A stretch of DNA of 64,000 nucleotides from the NCBI RefSeq assembly GCF_023161965.1, contig NZ_JALNTY010000001.1, positions 62,001 to 126,000 on the forward strand, read 5' to 3'. Below, piece by piece: positions 35,021-43,051 of this stretch. Both the position numbers and the translations under genes were made by a program. The stretch's first letter is position 1; every line of letters begins with the position of its first letter. Source of the stretch: Anaerosoma tenue. Lineage in GTDB: Bacteria; Actinomycetota; Coriobacteriia; Anaerosomatales; Anaerosomataceae. The notes below the pieces were generated by a model. It did not search any database. It was not told where the DNA came from and saw only the letters and a program-made list of their open reading frames with translations.

Positions 35021-35723
35021 TGCCCGCCGGGGCGTGGTGGTCCTGCCTGTCTACAACGAGGTCGAGACCGTCTCCGGGGTCGTGGACGCCGTCAGGAAGG
35101 TCTTCCCCGGTGAGGTGATCGTGGTCGACGACGGTTCGACCGATGGAACGTCGTCGTTGCTCGCCGGGCGGAGCGACATCCGCGTCATCACGCATGACAC
35201 GAACCTCGGCTATGGCAGATCGCTCATCGACGGCTTCGACGCGGCGCTGAAGGCCGACGCCGGCGCCGTGGTGACCATGGACTGCGACGGCCAACACGAG
35301 CCCGCACACATCCCGGAGTTCCTTGCGGCGCTCGATGAGTGCGCCATCGCCTCGGGAAGCCGCTATCTCCCGGGCAGCCGGAGAGTGGGCACCGCGCCCC
35401 CGGAGCGGCAGGACGTGAATCGCCGCGTGACCGCGGTGATCAACGAGGTCACCGGATGGTCGATCACCGACGCCTTCTGCGGCTTCAAGTCGTACCGCGC
35501 CGAAGCGCTCTCGCAGCTCAGTCTGACGGAGCCCGGCTACGCGATGCCGCTCGAGCTGTGGGCGCAGGCGTACCGGGCAGGTCTATGCGTGGTGGAGCGT
35601 CCGGTGGAGCGCATATACTTCGACGGTGACCGCTCGTTCGGACAGGACCTCGACGACCCGGACCGGCGGTTCCGCTACTACCTCCGCGTGTGGGAAGAGG
35701 CGCTTGGGAGGGACGATGGCTGA
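35007..35723 (+). CDS. Glycosyltransferase family 2
   Basis: 238 aa with a TTG start (GTG 35013 is an alternative), overlapping the osmC stop. The GT-A fold is clear: VVVLPVYNEVETVSGVV, IVVDDGSTDGT, MDCDGQHEPAHIPEF (metal-binding DxD-like) and an acceptor-side segment GFKSYRAEAL. It is most like dolichol/polyprenol-phosphate mannose synthases but lacks a membrane tail. The stop overlaps the deacetylase start by 8 bp. The donor and acceptor are unknown. In this operon a glycosyl step before deacetylation is plausible. Confidence 0.88.
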   Translation: MPVTDARRGVVVLPVYNEVETVSGVVDAVRKVFPGEVIVVDDGSTDGTSSLLAGRSDIRVITHDTNLGYGRSLIDGFDAALKADAGAVVTMDCDGQHEPAHIPEFLAALDECAIASGSRYLPGSRRVGTAPPERQDVNRRVTAVINEVTGWSITDAFCGFKSYRAEALSQLSLTEPGYAMPLELWAQAYRAGLCVVERPVERIYFDGDRSFGQDLDDPDRRFRYYLRVWEEALGRDDG

Positions 35724-36396
35724 CATCGTATGCGTGGGTGCGCATCCCGATGACGTGGAGATCGGGATGGGTGGGGTAGCGGCGACCATGGCGCGCCGGG
35801 GCGCGGACGTGCTCATCGTGGACCTCACCGACGGAGAGCCGACGCCGTTCGGGACACACGAGCGGCGCATGGTCGAGGCCGCCGCCGCGGCCTCGACCCT
35901 GGGATGCCGTCGCATCACGCTCGGACTGACGAACCGCCGTCTGGCCGACGGCCCGGAAGCGCGCCAGGCGCTGGCCGAGGTGTTGCGCGCCGAACGTCCG
36001 GGTATCGTCTTCGCGCCGTATCCCGAAGACGCGCATCCCGACCACGAGGCTGCCGCCCGGATCGCGGAGGCCGCGCGGTTCTACGCGAAGCTCACCAAGA
36101 GCGCCATGGCGGGCGAGCCGCACTACCCGGCCCGTCTCTACCGCTACATGGCGGTGCATCTCAGGCTCTTGCGCGAGCCGTCGTTCCTTGTGGACGTCTC
36201 GGACACGCTCCCGCTCAAGCTCGAAGCCTTGCGGCGGTACGAATCGCAGTTCTCCGACAATCCGGCGAACGCGTCGCTGCTCGAACACGTCGAGCGCACC
36301 GCCCGTCACTGGGGCGACATCGCACGGGTCTTCGCAGCCGAGCCCTTCTTCTCCGCCGAGCCGCCGGTGGTGGCCTCGGTATCGGACCTGGTGTGA
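35716..36396 (+). CDS. PIG-L/LmbE family deacetylase (BshB1-like)
   Basis: 226 aa, ATG overlapping the upstream stop. Zinc-site residues: AHPDD (His10, Asp12, Asp13) and HPDHEAA (His107, Asp109, His110). The body matches BshB1-type GlcNAc-malate deacetylases (VLIVDLTDGEPTPFGT, ITLGLTNRRL, YMAVHLRLLREPSFLVDVS). Such enzymes deacetylate N-acetylglucosaminyl conjugates in bacillithiol, mycothiol or GPI-type pathways. The next gene has BshC-like features. No BshA-type (GT4) enzyme is present here, so the substrate may differ from bacillithiol. Confidence 0.9.
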   Translation: MADIVCVGAHPDDVEIGMGGVAATMARRGADVLIVDLTDGEPTPFGTHERRMVEAAAAASTLGCRRITLGLTNRRLADGPEARQALAEVLRAERPGIVFAPYPEDAHPDHEAAARIAEAARFYAKLTKSAMAGEPHYPARLYRYMAVHLRLLREPSFLVDVSDTLPLKLEALRRYESQFSDNPANASLLEHVERTARHWGDIARVFAAEPFFSAEPPVVASVSDLV

Positions 36397-36400
36397 AGCG

Positions 36401-37981
36401 ATGAGCGTACATGGCAGGATCGCACCCCCTGAGGGTCATGGCGAGGTCCTGTGCGACCCCCCGTACGCCGACTGGGCGGGGTTGATCCTGGCGAATCGCG
36501 CATCCGCCGAGGACTGGCCGGATACGTTGCGTTCGCTGCGGGCGGAGGCTCGCGCCGATGTGCTCGAGGCGGCGGACGCGTACTCGCGTGCACGTGGTAT
36601 CGCCGACCTGGTGGACAAGGATGCCGCCCGGCCTATCGTGATGACCGGCCACCAGCCGGAGCTCTATCATCCCGGCGTGTGGGTGAAGGACTTCCTGCTC
36701 GATCTTCTGGCGTCCGAGGTGGATGCCGCGGCCATCGACCTGGTGGTGGACACCGACAAGGCATCGGCGTTGTCGCTCGGCATCCCGCGCCTGGGTCCGC
36801 CGGTGGACGTGCAGACCGCGACGCTGGCGCCCGAAGCGGCGGGTTCGTTCTGTCAGGCGTCCGTTCCCGACGAAGCCGCACGCGCTGCGTTCCGCGTCGA
36901 AGGCGTACGGGCGCTCTCGGAGCTGCCCGCCCCTGCGCTGGCGCACCACTTCGAGTCCTTCTGCGACGCGATCGATGAGGCCGCCGCCGTGGCGGAGGAC
37001 CAGGCCGATCTCATGACGATCGCACGCCGCGTCTTCGAGAGCGCTGCGGGGAGCGCGTATCTCGAGCTTCCCGTGTCACACATGGCGCGCATGCCCTCGT
37101 TCGGCCGTTTCGCGGAGAGTATCGTGGCCGAGGCGGAGCGTTTCCGCTCGGCGATGAACGCTGCGCTCGGCGCCTATAGAGAGAGGACCGCCACCCGCTC
37201 CGCCGCACAACCGTTCCCGGACCTGGAGGCGGACGGCGACTTGGTGGAGCTGCCGTTCTGGCTGCTGCGTGACGGTCGACGGGAGCGGGTGTGGGCCCAC
37301 GCCGCCGGGGGGCTGCACGCCGGCGAAGGCGAGGACCGCCAGCCGGTGTGGATGCCCGGTGACACGGGGGCGGTCGAGGGACTGTCCGCGCACGGGTGGG
37401 TGCTTGCCCCCAAAGCGCTCACGCTCACGCTCTTTGCCCGGCTGTTCGCCTCGGATCTGTTCATCCACGGTACCGGGGGCGGACGGTACGACCGTGTGAC
37501 CGACGCGGTGATCAGGGCGTACTACGGGGTGGAGCCTCCGCGGTACGTGGTGGCATCCATGACCCTGCTGCTGCCGCTCGGCGCGCACGTGGCCACGGCC
37601 GAGGAGGTCTCAGCGCTCACCCAGGCTCTGCACCGGCTCGAGCACAACCCGGATGCGATGCTTGACGAGGTTGAGTTCGACGACGATGACGAGTATCGGG
37701 CGGCGCGTGCCCTGGCGGAGGAGAAGACGGCGCTCGTTGAGGCGATCGGCCAGCCCGACGCCGACCGCAAGCGGATCGGCACACGCATCCGTGAGGTGAA
37801 CGCCTCGCTTGCGGAGCTGCTCGAGCCTGTGGCTGCAGACCTGCGCCTACGGCTCGACCGGGCACGTTCTGCGCACGATGCGGCTGAGGTGCTCATGGAC
37901 CGTACCTACGCTTACTGCCTGTGGGACCCACGGGAAGTGATGGACAAGGTGCGCTGGCCTCGACACCCCGCACGGGGTTAG
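36401..37981 (+). CDS. Uncharacterised protein with distant BshC (bacillithiol ligase) features
   Basis: 526 aa, ATG 4 nt after the deacetylase stop. The length matches BshC (about 540). VMTGHQPELYHPGVWVKDFL near residue 80 parallels the GGQQAGLLTGPLYT-type motif of BshC. ASDLFIHGTGGGRYDRVTDA near residue 350 parallels its FIAGPGEINYW region, and a helical coiled segment closes the protein. It may ligate cysteine to an amino-sugar, but overall similarity is weak and I base this on motif order and operon context only. It is otherwise a conserved hypothetical protein. Confidence 0.65.
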   Translation: MSVHGRIAPPEGHGEVLCDPPYADWAGLILANRASAEDWPDTLRSLRAEARADVLEAADAYSRARGIADLVDKDAARPIVMTGHQPELYHPGVWVKDFLLDLLASEVDAAAIDLVVDTDKASALSLGIPRLGPPVDVQTATLAPEAAGSFCQASVPDEAARAAFRVEGVRALSELPAPALAHHFESFCDAIDEAAAVAEDQADLMTIARRVFESAAGSAYLELPVSHMARMPSFGRFAESIVAEAERFRSAMNAALGAYRERTATRSAAQPFPDLEADGDLVELPFWLLRDGRRERVWAHAAGGLHAGEGEDRQPVWMPGDTGAVEGLSAHGWVLAPKALTLTLFARLFASDLFIHGTGGGRYDRVTDAVIRAYYGVEPPRYVVASMTLLLPLGAHVATAEEVSALTQALHRLEHNPDAMLDEVEFDDDDEYRAARALAEEKTALVEAIGQPDADRKRIGTRIREVNASLAELLEPVAADLRLRLDRARSAHDAAEVLMDRTYAYCLWDPREVMDKVRWPRHPARG

Positions 37982-38039
37982 AATGCACGTCACCTGCCGA
38001 TGAGGACCGGCACAACCGCTGAAGGAAAGGACCGTGACC

Positions 38040-38216
38040 ATGGGTAAGCCTGTCGTCGATCCGGATCTGTGCACCGCGTGTGGCATCTGCGTGGATGAAT
38101 GCCCCACCAGCGCCCTCGACCTCGGGGACATCGCCGTCCTGGCTCGTCCCGACGACTGTACCGAGTGCGGCACCTGCGCCGACGTGTGCCCTAACGAGGC
38201 CATCACGCTGCAGTAG
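38040..38216 (+). CDS. 2[4Fe-4S] ferredoxin
   Basis: 58 aa from ATG 38040 (GGAAAGG lies 9 nt upstream; GTG 38034 is too close to that site). Two cluster motifs are complete: CTACGICVDECP and CTECGTCADVCP. It is a small soluble clostridial-type electron carrier. It could be a donor to the Rnf complex encoded downstream or to other redox enzymes here, but no direct link is visible. It is followed by a strong terminator. Confidence 0.95.
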   Translation: MGKPVVDPDLCTACGICVDECPTSALDLGDIAVLARPDDCTECGTCADVCPNEAITLQ

Positions 38217-38247
38217 CGCCCTACTCCAGAACGTTCGCACCGCCGAT

Positions 38248-38277
38248 CGATGCCGGGCCCGCCGTGGCCCGGCATCG
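38248..38277. terminator. Bidirectional terminator between ferredoxin and plsY
   Basis: A 12-bp perfect stem (CGATGCCGGGCC / GGCCCGGCATCG) with a 6-nt loop between two convergent genes. It can serve both strands. Confidence 0.75.
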
Positions 38278-38282
38278 GCGCC

Positions 38283-39005
38283 TCAGCCCCTCGGCCCCCC
38301 GCGGTCGTGGATGTAGAACCGCGGCTCCTGACCTTTGAGCAGCCCCACGAACCGCCGGTGGTGTGCCGCGTAGACAAGGGCGCCCATGAGCACTGCGAAC
38401 GGCAGGTCGGGAGAGCGGAGCACGAGTGCCGCGACAGGAAGGGTCACCGCGGCAACGACCTGGCCGGCCATCATGTAGCGTGTGAGGGCTATGACGGCGA
38501 GGCCGATGACGACGACGGCGACGAAGTAGCGCAGGTCGTATGCCAGCAGCGCACCCGCCCCGGTGGCGAGACCCTTTCCCGAACGGCCGAACCGCTTCTT
38601 GAGCAGCGCCATGAACGCCGAGTAGTTGTGACCGACCACCGCGCCCGCGACTGCCGCCATCGGCACGAGCCCGACACCGGCGTCACCGGTGAGCATCGCA
38701 ACGCCGACCGGGGTGAGGATGTCTCCTCCGGTGAGGATCTTGGCCGCGGCCACCGGGGTCACTCCCTTGAGGATGTCGGCGAGCATGGCGACCACGAACC
38801 ACCCCCAGGACCCCGTGGTGCGCCGCACGTTCATCGCCCCGACGTTGCCCGTGCCATGTGTCGTGATGTCCTCGCCGGTGACCGCGCGGACGATGATGTA
38901 GGCGAACGGGATCGAGCCCAGGACGTAGGAGATCGCGAACCAGGCGACGGCGAGCGGGAGGACCGAGGTCCATGCGGATGACGAGGTGAGCGCGTCGATG
39001 TTCAT
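38283..39005 (-). CDS. plsY: Glycerol-3-phosphate acyltransferase PlsY
   Basis: 240 aa from the ATG at 39005, which overlaps the stop of the upstream lipid-kinase gene (ATGA). Several membrane helices are predicted. The three PlsY motifs are recognisable though divergent: SYVLGSIPFAYII, GTGNVGAMNVRRTTG (usual GSGNPGATNV) and GHNYSAFMALLKKRFGRSGKG (usual GHxFPVFLKFKGGKG). It acylates glycerol-3-phosphate from acyl-phosphate, the first membrane step of phospholipid synthesis. Translational coupling to the lipid kinase fits a phospholipid role. Confidence 0.88.
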   Translation of the reverse strand: MNIDALTSSSAWTSVLPLAVAWFAISYVLGSIPFAYIIVRAVTGEDITTHGTGNVGAMNVRRTTGSWGWFVVAMLADILKGVTPVAAAKILTGGDILTPVGVAMLTGDAGVGLVPMAAVAGAVVGHNYSAFMALLKKRFGRSGKGLATGAGALLAYDLRYFVAVVVIGLAVIALTRYMMAGQVVAAVTLPVAALVLRSPDLPFAVLMGALVYAAHHRRFVGLLKGQEPRFYIHDRGGPRG

Positions 39006-39904
39006 CGCTCGGCCGGCACGATGCACTCGACGGCTTCGGGCAGTATGGAGATCTCGAATCGGCGTTCCACCAGCACCTCGCCGTCGATCTGGGCGGGCAT
39101 GGGCTCATCGGATTCGATGAGCACCGAGCGCCGCCGGGACATGTGCACGACCTTCATCCCCGTGTGCTTGCCGATGATCACGAACGGCAGGCGCAGCAAC
39201 GCCTGTGGCAGTGAGAGGGGGTCGATCGTGCACACCTCGAGCAGGCCGTCATCGGGTACCGCATCAGGGGTGATCTTGAAGCCGCCCCCGTATGTGGCGC
39301 CGATGGTCGCCGCCACGATGAGGAGATCGGCCTCCTCGGTCTCGCTGCCGTCCCAGGTGATGCGAACGTGGTGGGGATACAACTCGTTCAGCAGCACGTG
39401 GATGAGCGCGGTGAAGTACAGCCAGAGGCCCGAGCGCTTCGTGGTGGCCTTGTACTCGACCGCCTTGGCGGTCACTCGTGCGTCGAGGCCAGCGGCGAAC
39501 GAGTTGTTGAAGTACACGCCGTTGCATACGCCTACGTCGAACCGCCGTCTGCGCCCCGAGACCACCGCGAGGGTCGCCTCGGCGATATCCTCGGGAACGC
39601 CCAACGTGCGCCGGGTATCGTTCCCGCTGCCGGTGGGGATGAGCCCGAGGGCGGGGCGGTCGTGTTCTGGACGGGACATGATGCCGTTGAGCACCTCATG
39701 GACCGTGCCGTCGCCGCCCACGGCCACTATGGTGTCGTAGCTCGATGCTTCTCGCGCGATCTGTGCGGCGTGCCCCGTGTGCTCGGTCAGCCGGAGATCG
39801 TATTCGACGCACTGCAGCAACTGCTCGATCGCAGGGACGAGGGGGCCGGTCTCCCCGTGCCGCGCGGCGGGATTGACGATCAGGAGCATGCTGCCGGAGG
39901 TCAT
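39002..39904 (-). CDS. Diacylglycerol kinase family lipid kinase (second copy)
   Basis: 300 aa from ATG 39904 (GTG 39913 is an alternative). Signatures: LLIVNPAARHGETGPLVPAI at the N-terminus, VAVGGDGTVHEVLNG (GGDGT), LGLIPTGSGNDTRRTLGVP (the nucleotide loop) and AQIDGEVLVERRFEISILPE at the C-terminus. This copy is closer to classical YegS/DgkB than the one at 6841-7788, whose GTGND loop is altered. It is coupled to plsY, so lipid phosphorylation for phospholipid recycling is likely. Confidence 0.92.
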   Translation of the reverse strand: MTSGSMLLIVNPAARHGETGPLVPAIEQLLQCVEYDLRLTEHTGHAAQIAREASSYDTIVAVGGDGTVHEVLNGIMSRPEHDRPALGLIPTGSGNDTRRTLGVPEDIAEATLAVVSGRRRRFDVGVCNGVYFNNSFAAGLDARVTAKAVEYKATTKRSGLWLYFTALIHVLLNELYPHHVRITWDGSETEEADLLIVAATIGATYGGGFKITPDAVPDDGLLEVCTIDPLSLPQALLRLPFVIIGKHTGMKVVHMSRRRSVLIESDEPMPAQIDGEVLVERRFEISILPEAVECIVPAER

Positions 39905-39962
39905 GGTGGCCACCTGGTGTCGTTGCGGGTCTTGGCCGAAAGCATAGCGGGCGGGAATCCTC

Positions 39963-39992
39963 TTGGAAACAGCACAGGCCGTGTGCTACTGT
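39963..39992 (+). promoter_or_regulatory. Promoter of the tRNA-Arg gene
   Basis: A -35-like TTGGAA (39963-39968), 18-bp spacer, extended -10 TGCTACTGT (39984-39992). Transcription would begin about 7 nt before the tRNA. Confidence 0.6.
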
Positions 39993-40005
39993 TCACGGGC
40001 GCCAC

Positions 40006-40081
40006 GCCCTCTTAGCTCAGGGGATAGAGCGTCTGCCTCCGGAGCAGAAGGTCGTAGGTTCGAATCCTACAGAGGGCGCCA
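40006..40081 (+). tRNA. tRNA-Arg (anticodon CCG)
   Basis: A complete 76-nt cloverleaf with encoded CCA: acceptor GCCCTCT/AGAGGGC (40006-40012, 40071-40077), D-arm GCTC/GAGC, anticodon stem TCTGC/GCAGA, 7-nt loop CTCCGGA with CCG at 40039-40041, and T-arm GTAGG TTCGAAT CCTAC. CCG reads the arginine codon CGG. It has its own promoter and terminator. Confidence 0.98.
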
Positions 40082-40092
40082 CCGGGATACCA

Positions 40093-40122
40093 GAAGGGCC
40101 GGTCCATATGGACCGGCCCTTC
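40093..40122. terminator. 30-bp perfect palindrome after tRNA-Arg
   Basis: GAAGGGCCGGTCC pairs with GGACCGGCCCTTC around ATAT. It lies between tRNA-Arg and the convergent EF-G-like gene and should stop transcription from both. A strong T-tract is absent. Confidence 0.7.
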
Positions 40123-40162
40123 GTGTATGCGCCTGGTGCGTGGCGGGCGGGAGACAGCGGGT

Positions 40163-42226
40163 CTAGTGGCCCTCGGCCTTCTCCTTCTGGTACTCCTCGA
40201 CGAGCTTCTTCTGTACGTCACCGGGCACCTGCTCGTAGCTCTCGATCGAGAGGGTGTAGGTGCCGGTACCGCTGGTGATCGAGCGCAGATGCGGCGAGTA
40301 GTGCACGACCTCGGCATATGGCGCTTGAGCGTGGATCACCTGGACGCCCGCCTCCGGCGCATCCATGCCGAGGATGCGTCCGCGGATCGATGAGATGTCG
40401 CCCATCACGGCGCCGGCGTGCTCGTCGGGCACCTCGATGGAGAGCGTGGCGATCGGCTCGAGGATCACCGGGTCGGCCTTCTCAGCAGCGGCGCGGAATC
40501 CGATGCGGGCGGCGGTCTTGAACGCCATCTCGTTGGAGTCCACGGAGTGCATCGAGCCGTCGTAGACCGCCACTTTGACATCCACGACGGGGTAGCCGGC
40601 GATGGCGCCGGAGGTCATCGTATCCTGCACGCCCTTGTCGATGGCCACGATGAACGGCTTGGAGATCCTGCCGCCCACGATCTCGTCGAGGAACTCGTAG
40701 CCGGCGCCGGGATTCGGCTCGAGGCGGAGCCAGCAGTCAGCGAACTGACCGCTGCCGCCGGTCTGCTTCTTGTGGCGGCCCTGGGCCTGGGCGGTCTTGC
40801 GGATGGTCTCCCGGTAGGGGATGCGGATATCCACCAACTCGGCTTCGACGTGGAAGCGGTCGTGGAGCCGGTTGAGGAGAACGTCGATCGCCGCGTCGCC
40901 ATACGAGGTGATGACCGTCTGATGGGTCTCCTCGTCGCGGCGCAGGATGAGCGACGGATCCTCCTCGACGATGCTCTTGAGTGCGCTGCCGAGCTTGTCC
41001 TCGTCCGCCTTCGTCTTGGCGACGATGGCCACAGGGTAGAGGGGTTCGGGTAGCGGGAGCGGTGCGAACGCGACGTCGCCCTTTGCGGACAACGTGTCGT
41101 TGGTGAGGGTGTCCGAGAGCTTGGTGAGGACCGCGATGTCGCCGGCGGGTGCTGCTTCGATGTCGGTCGTCTCCTTGCCGGTCATCTTGTACACGTGCGC
41201 AACGCGCTCCTTTTTGCCGGTGCGCGAGTTCACGAGCTCGTCTCCCGGCTTGAGCGTGCCGGACACGACCTTGACGAAGTTCATCCGGCCCACGTACGGG
41301 TCGGAAAGGGTCTTGAAGACGTGCGCGGCGACTTCGCCACCGGTGGTGATATGCATCTCGGAGCCGTCCACTGTGGTGAGCGGTCCGTGCGCGGTGGGCT
41401 CGGGGAAGAACGTCACGATGTCGTCGAGGAGGTCTTCGACTCCCTGCATCGCGGTGGCCGAGCCGACGAAGACGGGTATGAATGTCGACTGCGCGATCGC
41501 CTTGTCGAGAAGCGTCTCGAGCTCCTCCTGGGTGAGGCGCTCGCCCTCGAGGTACTTCATCATGAGGTCGTCGTCGGCCTCCGCTACGAGTTCGCACAGC
41601 TTGTCGCGCGCGGACTCGGCGGCATCCTTGAGATCGGCGGGGATCTCGAGGACCTGTTCCTTGTCCTCCTCGTGGTGATACGCCTTCATGCGGATGATGT
41701 CGATGACCCCGCGGAAATCCTCCTCGGCGCCGAGCGGTATCTGGACAGCGCCCACGCGGTGGCCGAACGCTTCCTCGAGCGACTTCATCGCGGCCGCGAA
41801 GTCGGCGTGCTCCTTGTCCATGCGGTTGATGAAGATAGCCTTGGCGATGCCCATCTCCGTGGCGAGCTTCCAGAGCTTGCGCGTCTGCACCTGGGGACCG
41901 GCAACGGCATCCACCACGAACAGCGCCATCTCCGCCGCCTCCATGCCGGCGATCGCGTCGCCGATGAAGTCGGCATAGCCCGGGGTGTCGATGATGTTGA
42001 CTTTCACACCGTTGTGCTCAAGGGGGGCGAGCGCGAGATTGAGCGTGATCTTGCGTTTGACCTCTTCGGCCTCGTAGTCGAGGTTCGAGTGGCCTTCAGC
42101 CACGCTGCCGAGGCGCTTCGTCTGTCCTGCCATGAAGAGCATCGCCTCGGCGAGCGACGTCTTACCGGCATCTCCATGGCCAAGCAGGACGACGTTGCGG
42201 ACCTTGTCGGTGCTGGGTGCTCCCAT
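40163..42226 (-). CDS. Elongation factor G-like GTPase (EF-G paralogue)
   Basis: 687 aa from ATG 42226 (GAGGAGG lies 8 nt upstream; the earlier ATG at 42232 is too close). GTPase motifs: G1 GHGDAGKTS at 16-24 (canonical EF-G has AHIDAGKTT), G3 DTPGYADFIG, G4 NRMDKE and G5 GSAT. Domains II-V follow, including RHKKQTGGSGQFADCWLRLE of domain IV and the C-terminal fold. It belongs to the EF-G-II type found beside the true EF-G in actinobacteria, Thermotoga and others. Its exact role in translocation or ribosome recycling is unsettled. It is a single gene, divergent from the cyclophilin gene. Confidence 0.9.
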   Translation of the reverse strand: MGAPSTDKVRNVVLLGHGDAGKTSLAEAMLFMAGQTKRLGSVAEGHSNLDYEAEEVKRKITLNLALAPLEHNGVKVNIIDTPGYADFIGDAIAGMEAAEMALFVVDAVAGPQVQTRKLWKLATEMGIAKAIFINRMDKEHADFAAAMKSLEEAFGHRVGAVQIPLGAEEDFRGVIDIIRMKAYHHEEDKEQVLEIPADLKDAAESARDKLCELVAEADDDLMMKYLEGERLTQEELETLLDKAIAQSTFIPVFVGSATAMQGVEDLLDDIVTFFPEPTAHGPLTTVDGSEMHITTGGEVAAHVFKTLSDPYVGRMNFVKVVSGTLKPGDELVNSRTGKKERVAHVYKMTGKETTDIEAAPAGDIAVLTKLSDTLTNDTLSAKGDVAFAPLPLPEPLYPVAIVAKTKADEDKLGSALKSIVEEDPSLILRRDEETHQTVITSYGDAAIDVLLNRLHDRFHVEAELVDIRIPYRETIRKTAQAQGRHKKQTGGSGQFADCWLRLEPNPGAGYEFLDEIVGGRISKPFIVAIDKGVQDTMTSGAIAGYPVVDVKVAVYDGSMHSVDSNEMAFKTAARIGFRAAAEKADPVILEPIATLSIEVPDEHAGAVMGDISSIRGRILGMDAPEAGVQVIHAQAPYAEVVHYSPHLRSITSGTGTYTLSIESYEQVPGDVQKKLVEEYQKEKAEGH

Positions 42227-42351
42227 GAGCATCGCCTCCTCGCACAACACACGGACGGGCCTATCGTGCAGATAAGGCCGGACCCGTGGTGCCCGTGCGC
42301 CGCGGGAGGCGACGACGGCCCGAATCAGGGCCCGGTGCACACATCCCGCCT

Positions 42352-42367
42352 CCGCCGGTACCGGCGG
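42352..42367. promoter_or_regulatory. 16-bp perfect palindrome
   Basis: CCGCCGGTACCGGCGG lies midway between two divergent genes, about 125 bp before the EF-G-like start. It is a candidate operator. The regulator is unknown. Confidence 0.4.
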
Positions 42368-42422
42368 TGACGTGATGCTCACGATAGCATATGGAGGCGG
42401 GGCGAAAAGCGGCTCTCTCGCG

Positions 42423-42451
42423 CTGACGTGCCGGGTGGTCACTGCTAGAAT
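42423..42451 (+). promoter_or_regulatory. Sigma-70-type promoter for the cyclophilin gene
   Basis: CTGACG (-35), 17-bp spacer, TAGAAT (-10) with an upstream TG making it extended. It lies 90 bp before the ATG. Confidence 0.6.
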
Positions 42452-42540
42452 GAACCGGTCATGTCCCAGGGAATCTCCGGCAAGCGCCGTGGATGTCTTC
42501 CGTATCGTCCGGGGGCGTGGCCACACACGAGGAGGATCCG

Positions 42541-43038
42541 ATGCACGAATCTACCGTGAAGGTCGCCGGTACCGAGAAGGCCGTGATGGTCACGTCCAAG
42601 GGCACGGTCACGCTGGAGTTCTATCCCGATGATGCGCCCAACACCGTGGCGAGTTTCATCGAGCTCGCCGAGTCGGGCTTCTACGACGGGCTGAAGTTCC
42701 ACCGGGTCATACCGGGGTTCGTCGCGCAGGGCGGGGATCCGCTGACGCGCGACATGTCGCCACAGGAGGTCATCGCCGGAGGCCGCGGCGTGGGTACGGG
42801 TGGTCCGGGGTGGAACCAGCGGGCCGAGTTCAACAGCAGGCCGCACGAGACCGGGACGCTCTCGATGGCGCGGGCCCAGCACCCGGACTCGGCCGGGTCA
42901 CAGTTCTATATCTGTCTTGCGCCCCAGCCGGCGCTCAACGGCCAGTACACGGTCTTCGGTCGTGTGGTGGACGGGATGGACGTGGTGATGGACATCGCGG
43001 TGGGTGACCTTATCGAGTCGGTCACGATCACCCGCTAG
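42541..43038 (+). CDS. Cyclophilin-type peptidyl-prolyl isomerase
   Basis: 165 aa, ATG with GAGGAGG 5 nt upstream. The cyclophilin fold is complete: GTVTLEFYPDDAPNTVASFI, YDGLKFHRVIPGFVAQGGDP (active-site Arg and Phe), TLSMARAQHPDSAGSQFYIC and VFGRVVDGMDVVMDI. No signal peptide, so it is cytoplasmic. It catalyses cis-trans isomerisation of prolyl bonds. The TPR membrane protein gene starts 13 nt later, so the two form an operon. Confidence 0.95.
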   Translation: MHESTVKVAGTEKAVMVTSKGTVTLEFYPDDAPNTVASFIELAESGFYDGLKFHRVIPGFVAQGGDPLTRDMSPQEVIAGGRGVGTGGPGWNQRAEFNSRPHETGTLSMARAQHPDSAGSQFYICLAPQPALNGQYTVFGRVVDGMDVVMDIAVGDLIESVTITR

Positions 43039-43051
43039 GAAGGGGAGCGCA

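Larger units (their letters stand above)
42227..42540. other. Divergent promoter region between EF-G-like and cyclophilin genes
   Basis: 314 bases without a gene. It holds a 16-bp perfect palindrome (42352-42367), a plus-strand promoter (42423-42451) and, on the other side, the ribosome binding site of the EF-G-like gene. No convincing minus-strand promoter was found. Confidence 0.55.
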
